DNA of 64,000 nucleotides from Sphingomonadaceae bacterium (GCA_024236155.1 JACKLA010000001.1:248001-312000), one strand, 5' to 3'; counted from the stretch's first letter, positions 44,331 to 53,549 are shown. Numbers and translations: made by a program. Notes: generated by a model from the letters alone, not told the origin.

Positions 44331-44464
44331 TCGGCGGCCTTCGCTGCCGCCTCCGGCACCGGTGAGCCGAACAGCTCCGGGCCGGTCTGCGCAAACAGGA
44401 TCAGCGCCCCGGCGGCAAAGCCGATCAGGAAATTGCGGGTCACTTCGGAGTGGAGAAAGCTCAT
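44327..44464 (-). CDS. Small single-pass membrane protein coupled to msrA
   Basis: 45 residues from ATG 44464. One helix (RNFLIGFAAGALILFAQTG) after a short polar N-terminus, then an Ala/Glu-rich tail (PVPEAAAKAAE). The stop overlaps the msrA ATG by 4 bases, so it is very likely a real coupled gene despite its size. No ribosome site stands out and no family is recognised. Possible roles are membrane tethering or assembly with MsrA. Confidence 0.65.
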   Translation of the reverse strand: MSFLHSEVTRNFLIGFAAGALILFAQTGPELFGSPVPEAAAKAAE

Positions 44465-44597
44465 ACTCGGTCTTCGATTCGTTCAGCGTTGCAGCAGCCA
44501 TAACGGCGAACCTCTTGCGATCGGGTGAATGGCGGGGTTGCCACAGGTTCATTCGCCCCGAACGCGCCGGAGGTTACAGCCGATCTGTGCCGCACAC

Positions 44598-46187
44598 TCA
44601 GTGGCGGAAGTGGCGCATTCCGGTGAAGACCATGGCCAGCCCCTTCTCGTTCGCGGCAGCGATCACCTCGTCGTCGCGGATCGAACCGCCGGGCTGGATG
44701 ATCGCGGTCGCACCCGCTTCCGCAGCAGCAAGCAGACCGTCGGCGAAGGGGAAAAATGCGTCCGAAGCGACCGCGCTGCCAACCGTGCGCGGCTCTGCCC
44801 AGCCATAGGTTTCGGCGGCTTCGGCGGCTTTCACCGCCGCAATGCGCGAACTGTCGCGGCGGTTCATCTGGCCAGCACCAATGCCTGCCGTTGCACCGTC
44901 CTTGGCATAAACGATGGCGTTCGACTTCACATGGCGCGCGACGGTCCAGGCGAACAGGCAGTCTTTCAGTTCCTGCTCGGTCGGGGCGCGTTCGGTGACG
45001 ACTTTCAGTTCTTCTTGCGTGATCGTGCCATTGTCGCGGCTCTGCACCAGCAGCCCGCCGGTGATCGGCTTGACCGCGAGGCCTCCCCGGTGTGGATCGG
45101 GCAGGTCGCCCGTCACAAGCAGGCGCAAATTCTTCTTCTTGGCGAAAACCTCGCGCGCAGCATCGGACACCGAGGGCGCGATGACCACTTCGGTGAAGAT
45201 CTTTGCAATCGCTTCGGCAGTCGCGCCGTCGAGATCAGTGTTAACGCACACGATCCCGCCGAAGGCCGACACGCTGTCGCATGCCAGCGCCTCTTCCCAC
45301 GCTTCGAGCAGCGAGCCGCGCTGCGCCACGCCGCAGGGGTTGGCATGCTTGACGATCACCACCGCCGGATCGCCCCCGGCAAACTCGGCACACAGTTCGA
45401 GCGCGGCGTCGGCATCGTTGTAATTGTTGTAGCTGAGTTCCTTGCCCTGCAACTGCTCAGCCTGCGCGATGCCTCTCCCGTGTGGACCGACCGGCAGGTA
45501 GAGCGCCGCCTTCTGGTGCGGGTTCTCGCCATAGCGCAGCTCGACAGGAGCCTTGCCGTTGACGGCGAGGAAGCCGGGGAACAGCTGCTGCTGGTCGGCG
45601 AAACCGAACCACTGGCTGATCATCGAATCGTAAGCGGCGGTGGCCGCGAAAGCCTTGGCCGCGCACCGCTTGCGGAAATCGAGCGTGGTTGCCCCGTCCG
45701 ATACCTCAAGCTCGCCCAGCAGCTCGGCATAGTCGCCCGGATCGCTCACGATGGTCACGAACTGGTGGTTCTTCGCAGCCGAACGAACCATGCTTGGGCC
45801 ACCGATATCGATATTCTCGATGATCTCGGGCCGCTCCGCCCCGCGCATCACGGTCGCCTCGAACGGATAAAGATTGACCACCACGAGGTCGATCGCACCG
45901 ATCGCATGTTCTTCCATCGCGGCGGCGTGCTCGGGATTGTCGCGCACCGCCAGCAGACCGCCATGGACCATCGGGTGCAGCGTCTTGACCCGTCCGTCCA
46001 TCATCTCCGGAAAGCCGGTGAGGTCGGACACGTCCTTTACCTCCAGCCCCGCCTCGCGCAGCGCCTTGGCCGTGCCGCCGGTCGATACCAACTCCACTCC
46101 GCGCGCGGCCAGCGCCTGCCCCAGTTCGACCAATCCGCTCTTGTCGGACACCGAAAGCAGTGCCCGCTGAATTTTCACGTCGCTCAC
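44598..46187 (-). CDS. purH: Bifunctional AICAR transformylase / IMP cyclohydrolase
   Basis: 529 residues. N-terminal IMP cyclohydrolase (ALLSVSDKSGLVELGQALAARGVELVSTGGTA, MDGRVKTLHPMVHGG), C-terminal AICAR formyltransferase (LRYGENPHQKAALY, KHANPCGVA, RNGTITQ-like and DAFFPFADG). Last two steps of purine synthesis. It is the third gene after rpe and the heparinase-like gene, 7 bases from the latter's stop. Confidence 0.97.
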   Translation of the reverse strand: MSDVKIQRALLSVSDKSGLVELGQALAARGVELVSTGGTAKALREAGLEVKDVSDLTGFPEMMDGRVKTLHPMVHGGLLAVRDNPEHAAAMEEHAIGAIDLVVVNLYPFEATVMRGAERPEIIENIDIGGPSMVRSAAKNHQFVTIVSDPGDYAELLGELEVSDGATTLDFRKRCAAKAFAATAAYDSMISQWFGFADQQQLFPGFLAVNGKAPVELRYGENPHQKAALYLPVGPHGRGIAQAEQLQGKELSYNNYNDADAALELCAEFAGGDPAVVIVKHANPCGVAQRGSLLEAWEEALACDSVSAFGGIVCVNTDLDGATAEAIAKIFTEVVIAPSVSDAAREVFAKKKNLRLLVTGDLPDPHRGGLAVKPITGGLLVQSRDNGTITQEELKVVTERAPTEQELKDCLFAWTVARHVKSNAIVYAKDGATAGIGAGQMNRRDSSRIAAVKAAEAAETYGWAEPRTVGSAVASDAFFPFADGLLAAAEAGATAIIQPGGSIRDDEVIAAANEKGLAMVFTGMRHFRH

Positions 46188-46194
46188 GGCGATA

Positions 46195-48084
46195 TCACCC
46201 CATTTTCTTGAGCAGCCAGGAGAAGCTTCCCCCGCTGCGCGATGTCATTCCCTGGATCACCAGCTGCTGGATCGGCTGCGGACGACCATTGCCGTCCACC
46301 CACATGCTTTCCTCGATCGAAAGCTCGCCATTGCCGTCGCCACCGGGCATGCGGAACTGCCAGTATGTGCCATCCGGCGCAGCCAGTCCCGCCCCCTTCT
46401 TGTCTTCCGACAGGCGGATTTCCACGCCTGGCCCGATATGGAACCGGATCGCGAAGCCGATCTTGCCGCGCTTGCCGCGCTTGCCCGCCGGGACCAGCAG
46501 GTCCTCGCCGCGCAATTCCGAGCCGTCGTCACGCAGGATGAGCACCCGGCGATGAACAAGGCCGAAGCGTGCGGCATAACCGTCATGGCTCGCCTCCAGC
46601 CGGGTCGCGGAACCTTGCGCATTCTTGAGCGTGCGGCGGTCGACCTCGACCTCGTTGACGCCCGCGCCCAACCGCCCGTTAATATGCACCGCAGTGGAAT
46701 TGGCATCGTCGAGCACCAATGTGGAATGGGCAGCGGTGGCGCGCAGCCCCTGCTCGATCCGCGCGGGCACCTGCCCCCCGGCAAAGGCCGCGCCGCCGCA
46801 ATTGACCACCAGCCGCTGGCCGTGCGGGCAGAACTCGAACGCCAGTGTCGAGGCGCAGCCGAACCGCGCATGGCGCGAAAGCGGGGGCGGGGCGGCATCG
46901 AAGATCAGCGTCGACTTGTTTGCCAGCACCCGCTGGTAACCCCATTGGCGCACATCGGCGAGCGGGCGGGTGCGCACGCCGCTTGCATCGACCAGCGCGG
47001 CCAGCCGGTCATGCCGCACCGCGCCTGCACCCTGCCAGCTGCCCAGTGCGCCATCCGAATGGACCAGCGTGAGCAGCGGCGGGACGAGCAGCTGCAGCAT
47101 GGAGTCGATCACTTCAGGCGGATCGCGATCCATCGCGCGATAGCAGGCGGCAAGATCAACCAGCAGTGCGATGGCATCCATCTGCGCCAGCGGGCTGCGC
47201 GATAGCGTACCGCCATCATCGGCCACCAGTTCTCCCAATGCGCGGGCAAGCCCGGCCTCGCCGAACAGGCGGCGCGGCTTGCCTTCGGGCAGCAGCAGCC
47301 CGGCGGCGATCAGCGCGCACCATCCGGCAAGCTCGCCCAGCCGGTCCGATGCATCTTTCACATTGCGATCGAGCCAGCGTGCAGTCTGCGCAATCGCCTC
47401 AAGCCTTGCCTTGCGCTTCGCCTTGTCATTGGTCGAGAGGACCAGCGGCGCGTGGACCAGCCAGCCCAGCACCCGCAGGCCGACATTCTCGACCCGCCAC
47501 GCCGGGCCTTTGCCCGGCTTGGGGTTGTCCTTGAGCCACGCGTCCATGATGCGGCAGGCCGTCGGCGCGCCCTGCTCGCGCGGGGCGGAAACGGCGAGGT
47601 CGCGCAACCAGGTGAAGCCATGGACAGTGCGCTCGAACGGCGCGGTGAGATGCGCTGCCGGGGTGAAATTCATCTGCGCGATCGGCGCTTTCACCCCGTG
47701 GACGAGAAAATGCCCTGCCCTCAGCGCGACACCGGCGGCCCGGTCGCCCGCCAGCGGCGTCTCGACCGTTGCCAGCAGGCGCGGGCGTGCGGGCTTGGCG
47801 AATGGCGAAGTCAGTGTCGAGGCGGGGATGCCCAGACGATAGGCCATCCGGATCAGCCGTTCGGCTGCACTATGTGCCGGATTCGAGAAATCGGCCACCA
47901 CGAGTGAACGCCCCGGCTCGAGCGTTTCGCGCCGCGACGAGGAATGTGCGGCGCTTTCGCCCGCGACCAGTGCTTCTTCGCTTTCGTTCAGGGGGACCGC
48001 CTTTCCGGCAGCATCGAAATCGAGTTCGGGCGCGTCGGTCTCGCGAGTTGCAGGCTCAACCATGCGCGTCGCGGCATCGACCAT
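46195..48084 (-). CDS. Heparinase II/III family protein (cytoplasmic)
   Basis: 629 residues from ATG 48084, overlapping the rpe stop by one base; the frame start 35 codons upstream lies inside rpe. There is no signal peptide. Alpha-helical toroid domain (about 100-390) with IMDAWLKDNPKPG and LAGWCALIAAGLLLP, then a C-terminal beta domain (HARFGCASTLAFEFCPHGQRLVVNCGG, HSTLVLDDANSTAV) as in heparinase II/III-like proteins. Family members are polysaccharide lyases, but this subgroup sits conservatively between rpe and purH and its substrate is not known. Confidence 0.85.
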   Translation of the reverse strand: MVDAATRMVEPATRETDAPELDFDAAGKAVPLNESEEALVAGESAAHSSSRRETLEPGRSLVVADFSNPAHSAAERLIRMAYRLGIPASTLTSPFAKPARPRLLATVETPLAGDRAAGVALRAGHFLVHGVKAPIAQMNFTPAAHLTAPFERTVHGFTWLRDLAVSAPREQGAPTACRIMDAWLKDNPKPGKGPAWRVENVGLRVLGWLVHAPLVLSTNDKAKRKARLEAIAQTARWLDRNVKDASDRLGELAGWCALIAAGLLLPEGKPRRLFGEAGLARALGELVADDGGTLSRSPLAQMDAIALLVDLAACYRAMDRDPPEVIDSMLQLLVPPLLTLVHSDGALGSWQGAGAVRHDRLAALVDASGVRTRPLADVRQWGYQRVLANKSTLIFDAAPPPLSRHARFGCASTLAFEFCPHGQRLVVNCGGAAFAGGQVPARIEQGLRATAAHSTLVLDDANSTAVHINGRLGAGVNEVEVDRRTLKNAQGSATRLEASHDGYAARFGLVHRRVLILRDDGSELRGEDLLVPAGKRGKRGKIGFAIRFHIGPGVEIRLSEDKKGAGLAAPDGTYWQFRMPGGDGNGELSIEESMWVDGNGRPQPIQQLVIQGMTSRSGGSFSWLLKKMG

Positions 48085-48752
48085 CAACCTTCCCCTCGCA
48101 AAGCTGCGATATTCGCAGCATATTGGCCCGGCCCACCCTTGAAGGTCGCGCTGCCGGCAACCAGCACATCGGCCCCCGCATCGACGCACAGCCGGGCGGT
48201 TTCCGCATTGACCCCACCATCGACTTCGAGATGGATCGGCTTGCCGATATCGTCGATCCTTGCCCGGATCGCCTCCACCTTGCGCAGCTGGCTGTCGATA
48301 AAGCTCTGCCCACCAAAGCCGGGATTGACACTCATCACCAGCACCAGGTCGGCAAGGTCGAGCAGGTAATCGAGCGCCTCGACCGGCGTACCAGGGTTGA
48401 GCACCACGCCCGCCTTCTTGCCGAGCTTGCCGATTGCCTGCAGCGTGCGGTGCGTGTGCGGCCCCGCTTCCGGGTGGACGGTGATGATATCCGCGCCCGC
48501 CTCGGCGAATTCCTCGAGATAGGCATCGACCGGCGAGATCATCAGGTGGACATCGAACAGCTTGCTGGTGTGCGGGCGCAGCGCCTTCACCACAGCCGGG
48601 CCGATGGTGATATTGGGCACATAATGCCCGTCCATCACATCGACGTGGATCCAGTCTGCCCCGGCTGCGTCGATCGCGCGCACTTCCTCGCCCAGCCGTG
48701 CGAAATCGGCTGACAGGATCGAGGGGGAAATAAGCGGGCGGGCCATGGCCAT
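48084..48752 (-). CDS. rpe: Ribulose-phosphate 3-epimerase
   Basis: 222 residues. TIM-barrel motifs SPSILSADFARLGEEV, DWIHVDVMDGHYVPN, FDVHLMI, SVNPGFGGQSFI and EVDGGVNAETA, with metal ligands H-D-H-D. Interconverts ribulose 5-phosphate and xylulose 5-phosphate. Either ATG 48752 or ATG 48746 may be used. Divergent from the PqqD-like gene with 92 bases between. Confidence 0.96.
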   Translation of the reverse strand: MAMARPLISPSILSADFARLGEEVRAIDAAGADWIHVDVMDGHYVPNITIGPAVVKALRPHTSKLFDVHLMISPVDAYLEEFAEAGADIITVHPEAGPHTHRTLQAIGKLGKKAGVVLNPGTPVEALDYLLDLADLVLVMSVNPGFGGQSFIDSQLRKVEAIRARIDDIGKPIHLEVDGGVNAETARLCVDAGADVLVAGSATFKGGPGQYAANIAALRGEG

Positions 48753-48844
48753 CAGCTTTCAGGGGCGGTGTGGGTCACCCTCCCGAGTAGAGCGCGCGAT
48801 TCGGCGCCACAAGCTGGGCCACCGGGCTTTTCCACACTGGCCCC

Positions 48845-49144
48845 ATGGCAAGATCCCGTCTTTTTGGTAAAGCCGGGTCGATGGAGACACTGCGCAAACC
48901 CGTAACCGATCTGATCGAGACCGATGTCGATGACGAAACGATCATCGTCCAGCTCGACAAGGGTGAATTGTTCTCGGTCGAAGGGAGCGCAAGGGCCATC
49001 TGGCGCGAGCTCGATCGCTCGCCCACTCGCAAGGAGCTTCTGGCGCGGCTGGCAAGCGAATATGGCGTCGATCCGGCAGCCATCGCTGGCGATGTCGATA
49101 GCTTCCTCGAGCAGGCCAGAAATGCCGGGCTTGTAACATCTTAA
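48845..49144 (+). CDS. PqqD-like RiPP recognition element protein (lasso B1-type)
   Basis: 99 residues; the first 20 are Arg/Lys-rich and an alternative ATG lies at 48881. PqqD fold: three strands and three helices with ETDVDDETIIVQLDKGELFSVEGSARAIWRELDRSPTRKELLARLASEYGV. Stand-alone PqqD domains bind the leader of the precursor peptide and present it to the modifying enzyme. The candidate precursor starts 64 bases downstream. This gene heads the four-gene plus-strand locus. Confidence 0.85.
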   Translation: MARSRLFGKAGSMETLRKPVTDLIETDVDDETIIVQLDKGELFSVEGSARAIWRELDRSPTRKELLARLASEYGVDPAAIAGDVDSFLEQARNAGLVTS

Positions 49145-49208
49145 CCCACCGCATTGCGCGACGGTTACGGCAGGCGTATGCTGCTCGAGTCAGACCGGGA
49201 CACACAGA

Positions 49209-49337
49209 ATGACGAATGAAACGCCACAGCAGGACACGCGCTGGCGCAAGCCTGAGCTGAAACGCGTCGGCTCGATCTCCGATGTCGCCGGACGCCCTGT
49301 TCCGGTCGACCAAGACGCCCTGAACCGAAAATCCTGA
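49209..49337 (+). CDS. Lasso-like RiPP precursor peptide
   Basis: 42 residues, not preceded by a strong ribosome site. The leader shows W12-x2-P15-x-L17-x3-G21, the conserved YxxPxLxxxG pattern of lasso leaders recognised by PqqD/B1 proteins. Position 27, where the Thr of the usual pattern sits, is Ala. A core starting at G28 would read GRPVPVDQDALNRKS; its Gly could form a macrolactam with D34 (7-residue ring) or D36 (9-residue ring). It lies between the PqqD-like gene and the cyclase. The core boundary is inferred. Confidence 0.75.
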   Translation: MTNETPQQDTRWRKPELKRVGSISDVAGRPVPVDQDALNRKS

Positions 49338-49362
49338 CAATCGGTATCCGGCTCGACGGCGC

Positions 49363-51192
49363 ATGATCGCCGCATGGCACAATTGGCACCACCAGAGCGC
49401 AGCGCGGCTTCTCGGGCTGCCCGAGGAATTTGCACGTCATGCGCCCGACTGTGCCGTGCCGGGCGGCGTCGCCCGTGCCGTTTCGGTTACCGGCTGGATC
49501 GACGGGCCAGGCGACCTGCTGGCCGAGGTCGGCGGCGATATATGCCATGCCTATGCGCTCGCACTCGATCGCTGGGGTAAAAAGGCCGACGCCCGGCTGA
49601 CCGGCAACTACGCTGCGGCGGCGATCATGCGCGACGGCAGCGTGCGCCTGTCGCGCTCGCCATGGGACGCACCCCCGCTGCATTACGCCTGCGACAGCCA
49701 GCGCGTCGTCGCATCATCGCAATTGCGATTGCTGTTTGCCGCCGGGATCGAACGGCAGCTCGATTACGAGCGCATCACCGACCAGCTTGCCTACGATTTC
49801 CGCGATGGCGAGGTGAAGGGCTGGTATCGAGGCATCTTTGCCGTTCCGCTCGGTTCCGTGGTGCGCTGCGCGCCCGATGGCTGGCAGGTCGAACGATGGT
49901 ACGATCCAGCCGATTTTCTCGTTGATCGCCGGGTAGCCCCCACCGATGCGGCTGAACGGGCGCTTTCCCTGTTGCGAGAAGCAGCCCGGCTTGCGCTGAA
50001 ACGCAGCGAGAAGCCGGGCCTGGCGCTGTCCGGCGGCCTCGATTCCCCGCTAGCGGCCACGGCGCTGCTCGACGAATTGCCGCCGGGGACATGGCTCGAC
50101 ACAATCACTTTCGCACCCGATCCCCGCTGGAAGGGAAAGGGTGCACCGGGCACGATGGGCGATGAAACGCCGCTCGTCCGGCACTTTGCCGAAATGCATC
50201 CGCGCATCGCGCCGCATTTCGTGCTTCCCGACCATGCCGCCGCCGACGGCACGAACCGCGAGATGCTGCGCGCGATGCAGCTCTTCGCACCCGGCCTCGC
50301 CAATGTCGAACCGTTCCACGCGGTGTTCGCAAAGGCGCGCGACCTCGGCTGCGATACACTGCTGGTCGCCGACCTTGCCAATCAGAGCTTCAGCCAGGAC
50401 GGACGCTGGGCCTATGTCGAATACGCCTGGAACGGGCGCTGGGCCGAACTGACACGGTTGCTGGCCAACCGCCCCGGCGACGGACGCTCACTTCTGCGCA
50501 AGCTGCTGGCGCTCAGCGTGATGCCACAGCTGCCTGCCCCGATGCGCAGCAGGCTGCGCTCGCTGGTCCACCCGCAGCGCCGCGATATGGTTGCACTGCT
50601 TACCCCGCCTTCCCGGCAAGCAATCGCCCAGCAGGCGCAACGGGCTGCGGAGCGCGGCTCGGTTTCCGACTGGTCCGATTTCACCTTCCCACATGACCGG
50701 GCAGCAGCCGTTCGGCACGATCACCTTGCCGCCGATGGCGAGAAGGCAGACGTCATGCTCGCCTTCGAGCAGGCCTATGGCGTGTCGCGGCGCGATGTCA
50801 CTGCCTATCGCCCGCTGATCGAATATTGCATCGGCCTGCCAACGGCAGCCTTTGCCAGCGGCGGCACCGAACGCAGGCTGGCGCGCGAGATGGCACGCGG
50901 TCGCCTGCCCGAAGCACAGCGGCTGGGCACCGAATACGGGCAGCATCGCGCCGATTGGCACCTGCGCATCGGCGAGCAACGGGAGCAGTATCGCGCCGCG
51001 CTGCACACCATGCGCGGCCACGAATTCCTGGGCCGGGTGCTCGATATCGACCGGCTCGACGCCCTGCTGCGTGACTGGCCAGACGAAAGTGGCGGAGATA
51101 TCGAGCGCGACTGGCCGCGCATGCTCGCCATCCCGCGCGCGATCCTCGCCAGCCAGTTCGTCGGCGTGATCGAGGGGCGAAACGACCTTTGA
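49363..51192 (+). CDS. Asparagine synthetase-like lasso peptide cyclase
   Basis: 609 residues. N-terminal glutaminase-like domain without a nucleophilic Cys2 (starts MIAAWHNWHH), so it cannot supply ammonia; AMP-forming synthetase domain with the PPi motif LALSGGLDSPLAATALLDELP near 220 and a DGRWAYVEY region. Such enzymes activate the ring Asp/Glu as an acyl-AMP and join it to the core's N-terminus. It starts 25 bases after the precursor. The cluster shows no separate peptidase. Confidence 0.85.
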   Translation: MIAAWHNWHHQSAARLLGLPEEFARHAPDCAVPGGVARAVSVTGWIDGPGDLLAEVGGDICHAYALALDRWGKKADARLTGNYAAAAIMRDGSVRLSRSPWDAPPLHYACDSQRVVASSQLRLLFAAGIERQLDYERITDQLAYDFRDGEVKGWYRGIFAVPLGSVVRCAPDGWQVERWYDPADFLVDRRVAPTDAAERALSLLREAARLALKRSEKPGLALSGGLDSPLAATALLDELPPGTWLDTITFAPDPRWKGKGAPGTMGDETPLVRHFAEMHPRIAPHFVLPDHAAADGTNREMLRAMQLFAPGLANVEPFHAVFAKARDLGCDTLLVADLANQSFSQDGRWAYVEYAWNGRWAELTRLLANRPGDGRSLLRKLLALSVMPQLPAPMRSRLRSLVHPQRRDMVALLTPPSRQAIAQQAQRAAERGSVSDWSDFTFPHDRAAAVRHDHLAADGEKADVMLAFEQAYGVSRRDVTAYRPLIEYCIGLPTAAFASGGTERRLAREMARGRLPEAQRLGTEYGQHRADWHLRIGEQREQYRAALHTMRGHEFLGRVLDIDRLDALLRDWPDESGGDIERDWPRMLAIPRAILASQFVGVIEGRNDL

Positions 51193-51229
51193 CAGCACGG
51201 GCAGGTTCGGGGCAGGTGCCGATGCGAGT

Positions 51230-52915
51230 ATGAGCGCGCCGCTACCCGACCTGATCCGTCTCGCCCGTGGGCCGCGCCTGTGGGCGCTGGTTGGCGCAAG
51301 CTTGCTTGGCGCCATGCTCGAAGGGGCGGGCTTCGTACTGCTGGTTCCGCTGGTCGATGCAACCCTGGGGGGCGAGGCGGGAGGCCGCTTGTCCGAGGCG
51401 CTGCGCTGGATCGGACCGCTTCCCTCGCTCGGCACATTGCTGGCGATCTTCGTCGCGATCCTTGCGCTGCGCGCAGCGGCCGAATTCGCGCGCCGGTTGC
51501 TCACATTCGATATCCGCATGGCGGTGGTCGACGGGCTGCGTAACCGCGCCATCTCCGCGCTCGTTGCCGCCGACTGGCGCTATCTCTCGCGCCAGCGCCA
51601 GAGCGACAACCGCGCCTTGCTGCTGACCGCAATCGAACGCGCGGGGCTGGCGTCGAGCAGCCTGTTCGCGCTGGTCACGACGCTGTTCAACCTCGGCGCG
51701 GTCGCGCTGGCGGCGCTGGTGATCTCGCCGCTCTTTGCCTTGCTGGGCGTGGTCGCAGGCGCACTGGTGCTGCTGCTTTATCGCGGCCTCAGGAGCAATG
51801 CCGCGCGGCTGGGCGAGGCGCTGACCGGGCGCAACAAGGCGGTGTTCGGCAATCTGGAGAAAACGCTCGACGGGATGCGGATCATCAAGAGCTTCGGCGC
51901 AGAAGATCGCATGGCCGAAGAGGCGCGCGCAGGCTTTATCGCCATGCGCAAGGTGCAGCGGCGCTATATCGCGCAATCGGGGCTCGCACGGCTGGCGTTG
52001 CAAATAGCCGGGGCGATCGCGCTGGCTGCCATCGTGTGGTTCGCGGTCACGCAGTGGAACTACGACAGCGCCATGCTGCTGCCGCTGATTGCGATCTTCG
52101 CCCGCGCAGTGCCGCAGCTCGCCGGATTGCAGGAGCAATGGCAGGACTGGTCGCACGCCGCCCCTGCGCTGCACGAAACCTGGACGCTGATCGAACAGGC
52201 CGAAGCCGCGCGCGAGGTGCCGGGCGAGATATCTTCGACACCTCATTCGCTCGAGACCGGCTTCGCCTTGCGCGGCGTCACCGTGCACCACCGTGAAGGC
52301 GCGCCTGCGCTCGACAATGTCACGCTGGAGGGCCGGGCGGGATCGATCATCGCGCTGACCGGGCCCTCTGGCTGCGGCAAGAGCACGCTGGCCGATGTGC
52401 TGGGCGGGCTGATTGCGCCAGATGAAGGCGAGGTCGTCCTCGACGGGCGCGCACTCCGGCCGGGCGAACGGCGCGAATGGCGCGCCAAGGTCGCCTATGT
52501 CCAGCAGGAACCCGTCCTGTTCCATGGAACGGTGCGCGACAACCTGTTGTGGGCCGATCCCGGCGCGGATGACGTGCGGCTCGAACAGGCGCTCCAGCGC
52601 GCCCATGCCGGTTTTGTTTTCGACCTGCCGCAGGGCCTCGACACGCCGGTGGGCGATGCGGGTCGGCATCTCTCGGGCGGCGAGCGCCAGCGCATTGTGC
52701 TCGCACGCGGCTTGTTGCGTGACCCCGCACTGCTGATCCTCGACGAGGCGACCAGCGCCCTCGATACCGCCGCCGAACGCGAAGTCGCCGATGCGGTGGA
52801 AGCGATGCGCGGCAGTTGCACGATCCTGGTGATCACGCACCGTGGATTGCTCGCCGAACTCGCCGACCGGCATCTGGTGATGGAGGCGGGGCGTTTCGTA
52901 AATTTGCAAAGCTGA
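51230..52915 (+). CDS. ABC exporter, half-transporter (lasso D-type)
   Basis: 561 residues: a six-helix membrane domain (about 1-310), then ATPase with Walker A GPSGCGKSTLADVLGG, YVQQEPVLFHGTVRDNLLW, signature LSGGERQRIVLARGL and Walker B LLILDEATSALD. This is the type I half-transporter type used to export RiPPs such as microcin J25 and give self-immunity. It begins 37 bases after the cyclase and no other transporter is in the locus. Confidence 0.88.
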   Translation: MSAPLPDLIRLARGPRLWALVGASLLGAMLEGAGFVLLVPLVDATLGGEAGGRLSEALRWIGPLPSLGTLLAIFVAILALRAAAEFARRLLTFDIRMAVVDGLRNRAISALVAADWRYLSRQRQSDNRALLLTAIERAGLASSSLFALVTTLFNLGAVALAALVISPLFALLGVVAGALVLLLYRGLRSNAARLGEALTGRNKAVFGNLEKTLDGMRIIKSFGAEDRMAEEARAGFIAMRKVQRRYIAQSGLARLALQIAGAIALAAIVWFAVTQWNYDSAMLLPLIAIFARAVPQLAGLQEQWQDWSHAAPALHETWTLIEQAEAAREVPGEISSTPHSLETGFALRGVTVHHREGAPALDNVTLEGRAGSIIALTGPSGCGKSTLADVLGGLIAPDEGEVVLDGRALRPGERREWRAKVAYVQQEPVLFHGTVRDNLLWADPGADDVRLEQALQRAHAGFVFDLPQGLDTPVGDAGRHLSGGERQRIVLARGLLRDPALLILDEATSALDTAAEREVADAVEAMRGSCTILVITHRGLLAELADRHLVMEAGRFVNLQS

Positions 52916-53053
52916 ACAGCCGGAATTGGCCGAATTCAGCCGCAATTCAGGGGCGAATCGCTAGGCGATTTGCAACACGGGGCATCCATCATCATTATTG
53001 CCCGCAAGTACCCTGGCACATCGCAGAGTGCCGCAGATACGGAATTTCGACCT

Positions 53054-53545
53054 ATGAGCGTACAGCAGACCATCCGTTACGGAGCCATGGCGCTTGCCAC
53101 GGCGGGCCTTGCTCTCGCCGGTCCGGCGAGCGCGCAGTACCGCCAGAAAATCTCCCACGATCCGGGTCGTTGCAACTCGGGCGCGTCGGTCAAGATCAAC
53201 ATCTCCGGCATCAAGTCGTCGAGCGGCAAGATCCGCGTCCAGAGCTATCGCGGGACCAAGGCCGAGTGGCTCGAAAAGGGCAAGTGGATCAACCGCATCG
53301 AACTGCCCGCGCGCGCCGGTTCGATGACGGTGTGCATGCCACTGCCGGGTGCGGGTGTATACGGTATTGCCGTGCGTCACGACGTGAACGGCAATGGCAA
53401 GACCGACCTCCGCTCCGATGGCGGGGGCATGTCGAACAATCCCTCGATCAATATCTTCAACCTCGGCAAGCCGAGCTACAAGAAAGTGCAGTTTTCGGTC
53501 GGCAACAGCCCGAGTTCGATCAGCATCTCGATGAAATATATGTGA
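53054..53545 (+). CDS. DUF2141 domain-containing periplasmic protein
   Basis: 163 residues from ATG 53054; the frame opens earlier at 52970, but the new start gives a clean signal peptide (GAMALATAGLALAGPASAQ). The mature protein is a DUF2141 domain of beta-sandwich character: VKINISGIKSSSGKIRVQSYRGTKAEWL, AGVYGIAVRHDVNGNGKTDLRSDGGG. Function of DUF2141 is not established. It faces the convergent nucleotidyltransferase-like gene, 4 bases apart. Confidence 0.85.
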   Translation: MSVQQTIRYGAMALATAGLALAGPASAQYRQKISHDPGRCNSGASVKINISGIKSSSGKIRVQSYRGTKAEWLEKGKWINRIELPARAGSMTVCMPLPGAGVYGIAVRHDVNGNGKTDLRSDGGGMSNNPSINIFNLGKPSYKKVQFSVGNSPSSISISMKYM

Positions 53546-53549
53546 GGGG

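Noticed and set aside
44529..46211. 560-codon frame antisense to purH
   Set aside because: purH is certain; antisense frame is a shadow.
49178..49219. 13-codon frame upstream of the RiPP precursor, considered as part of the precursor
   Set aside because: Out of phase with the precursor, overlaps its start and lacks leader motifs.
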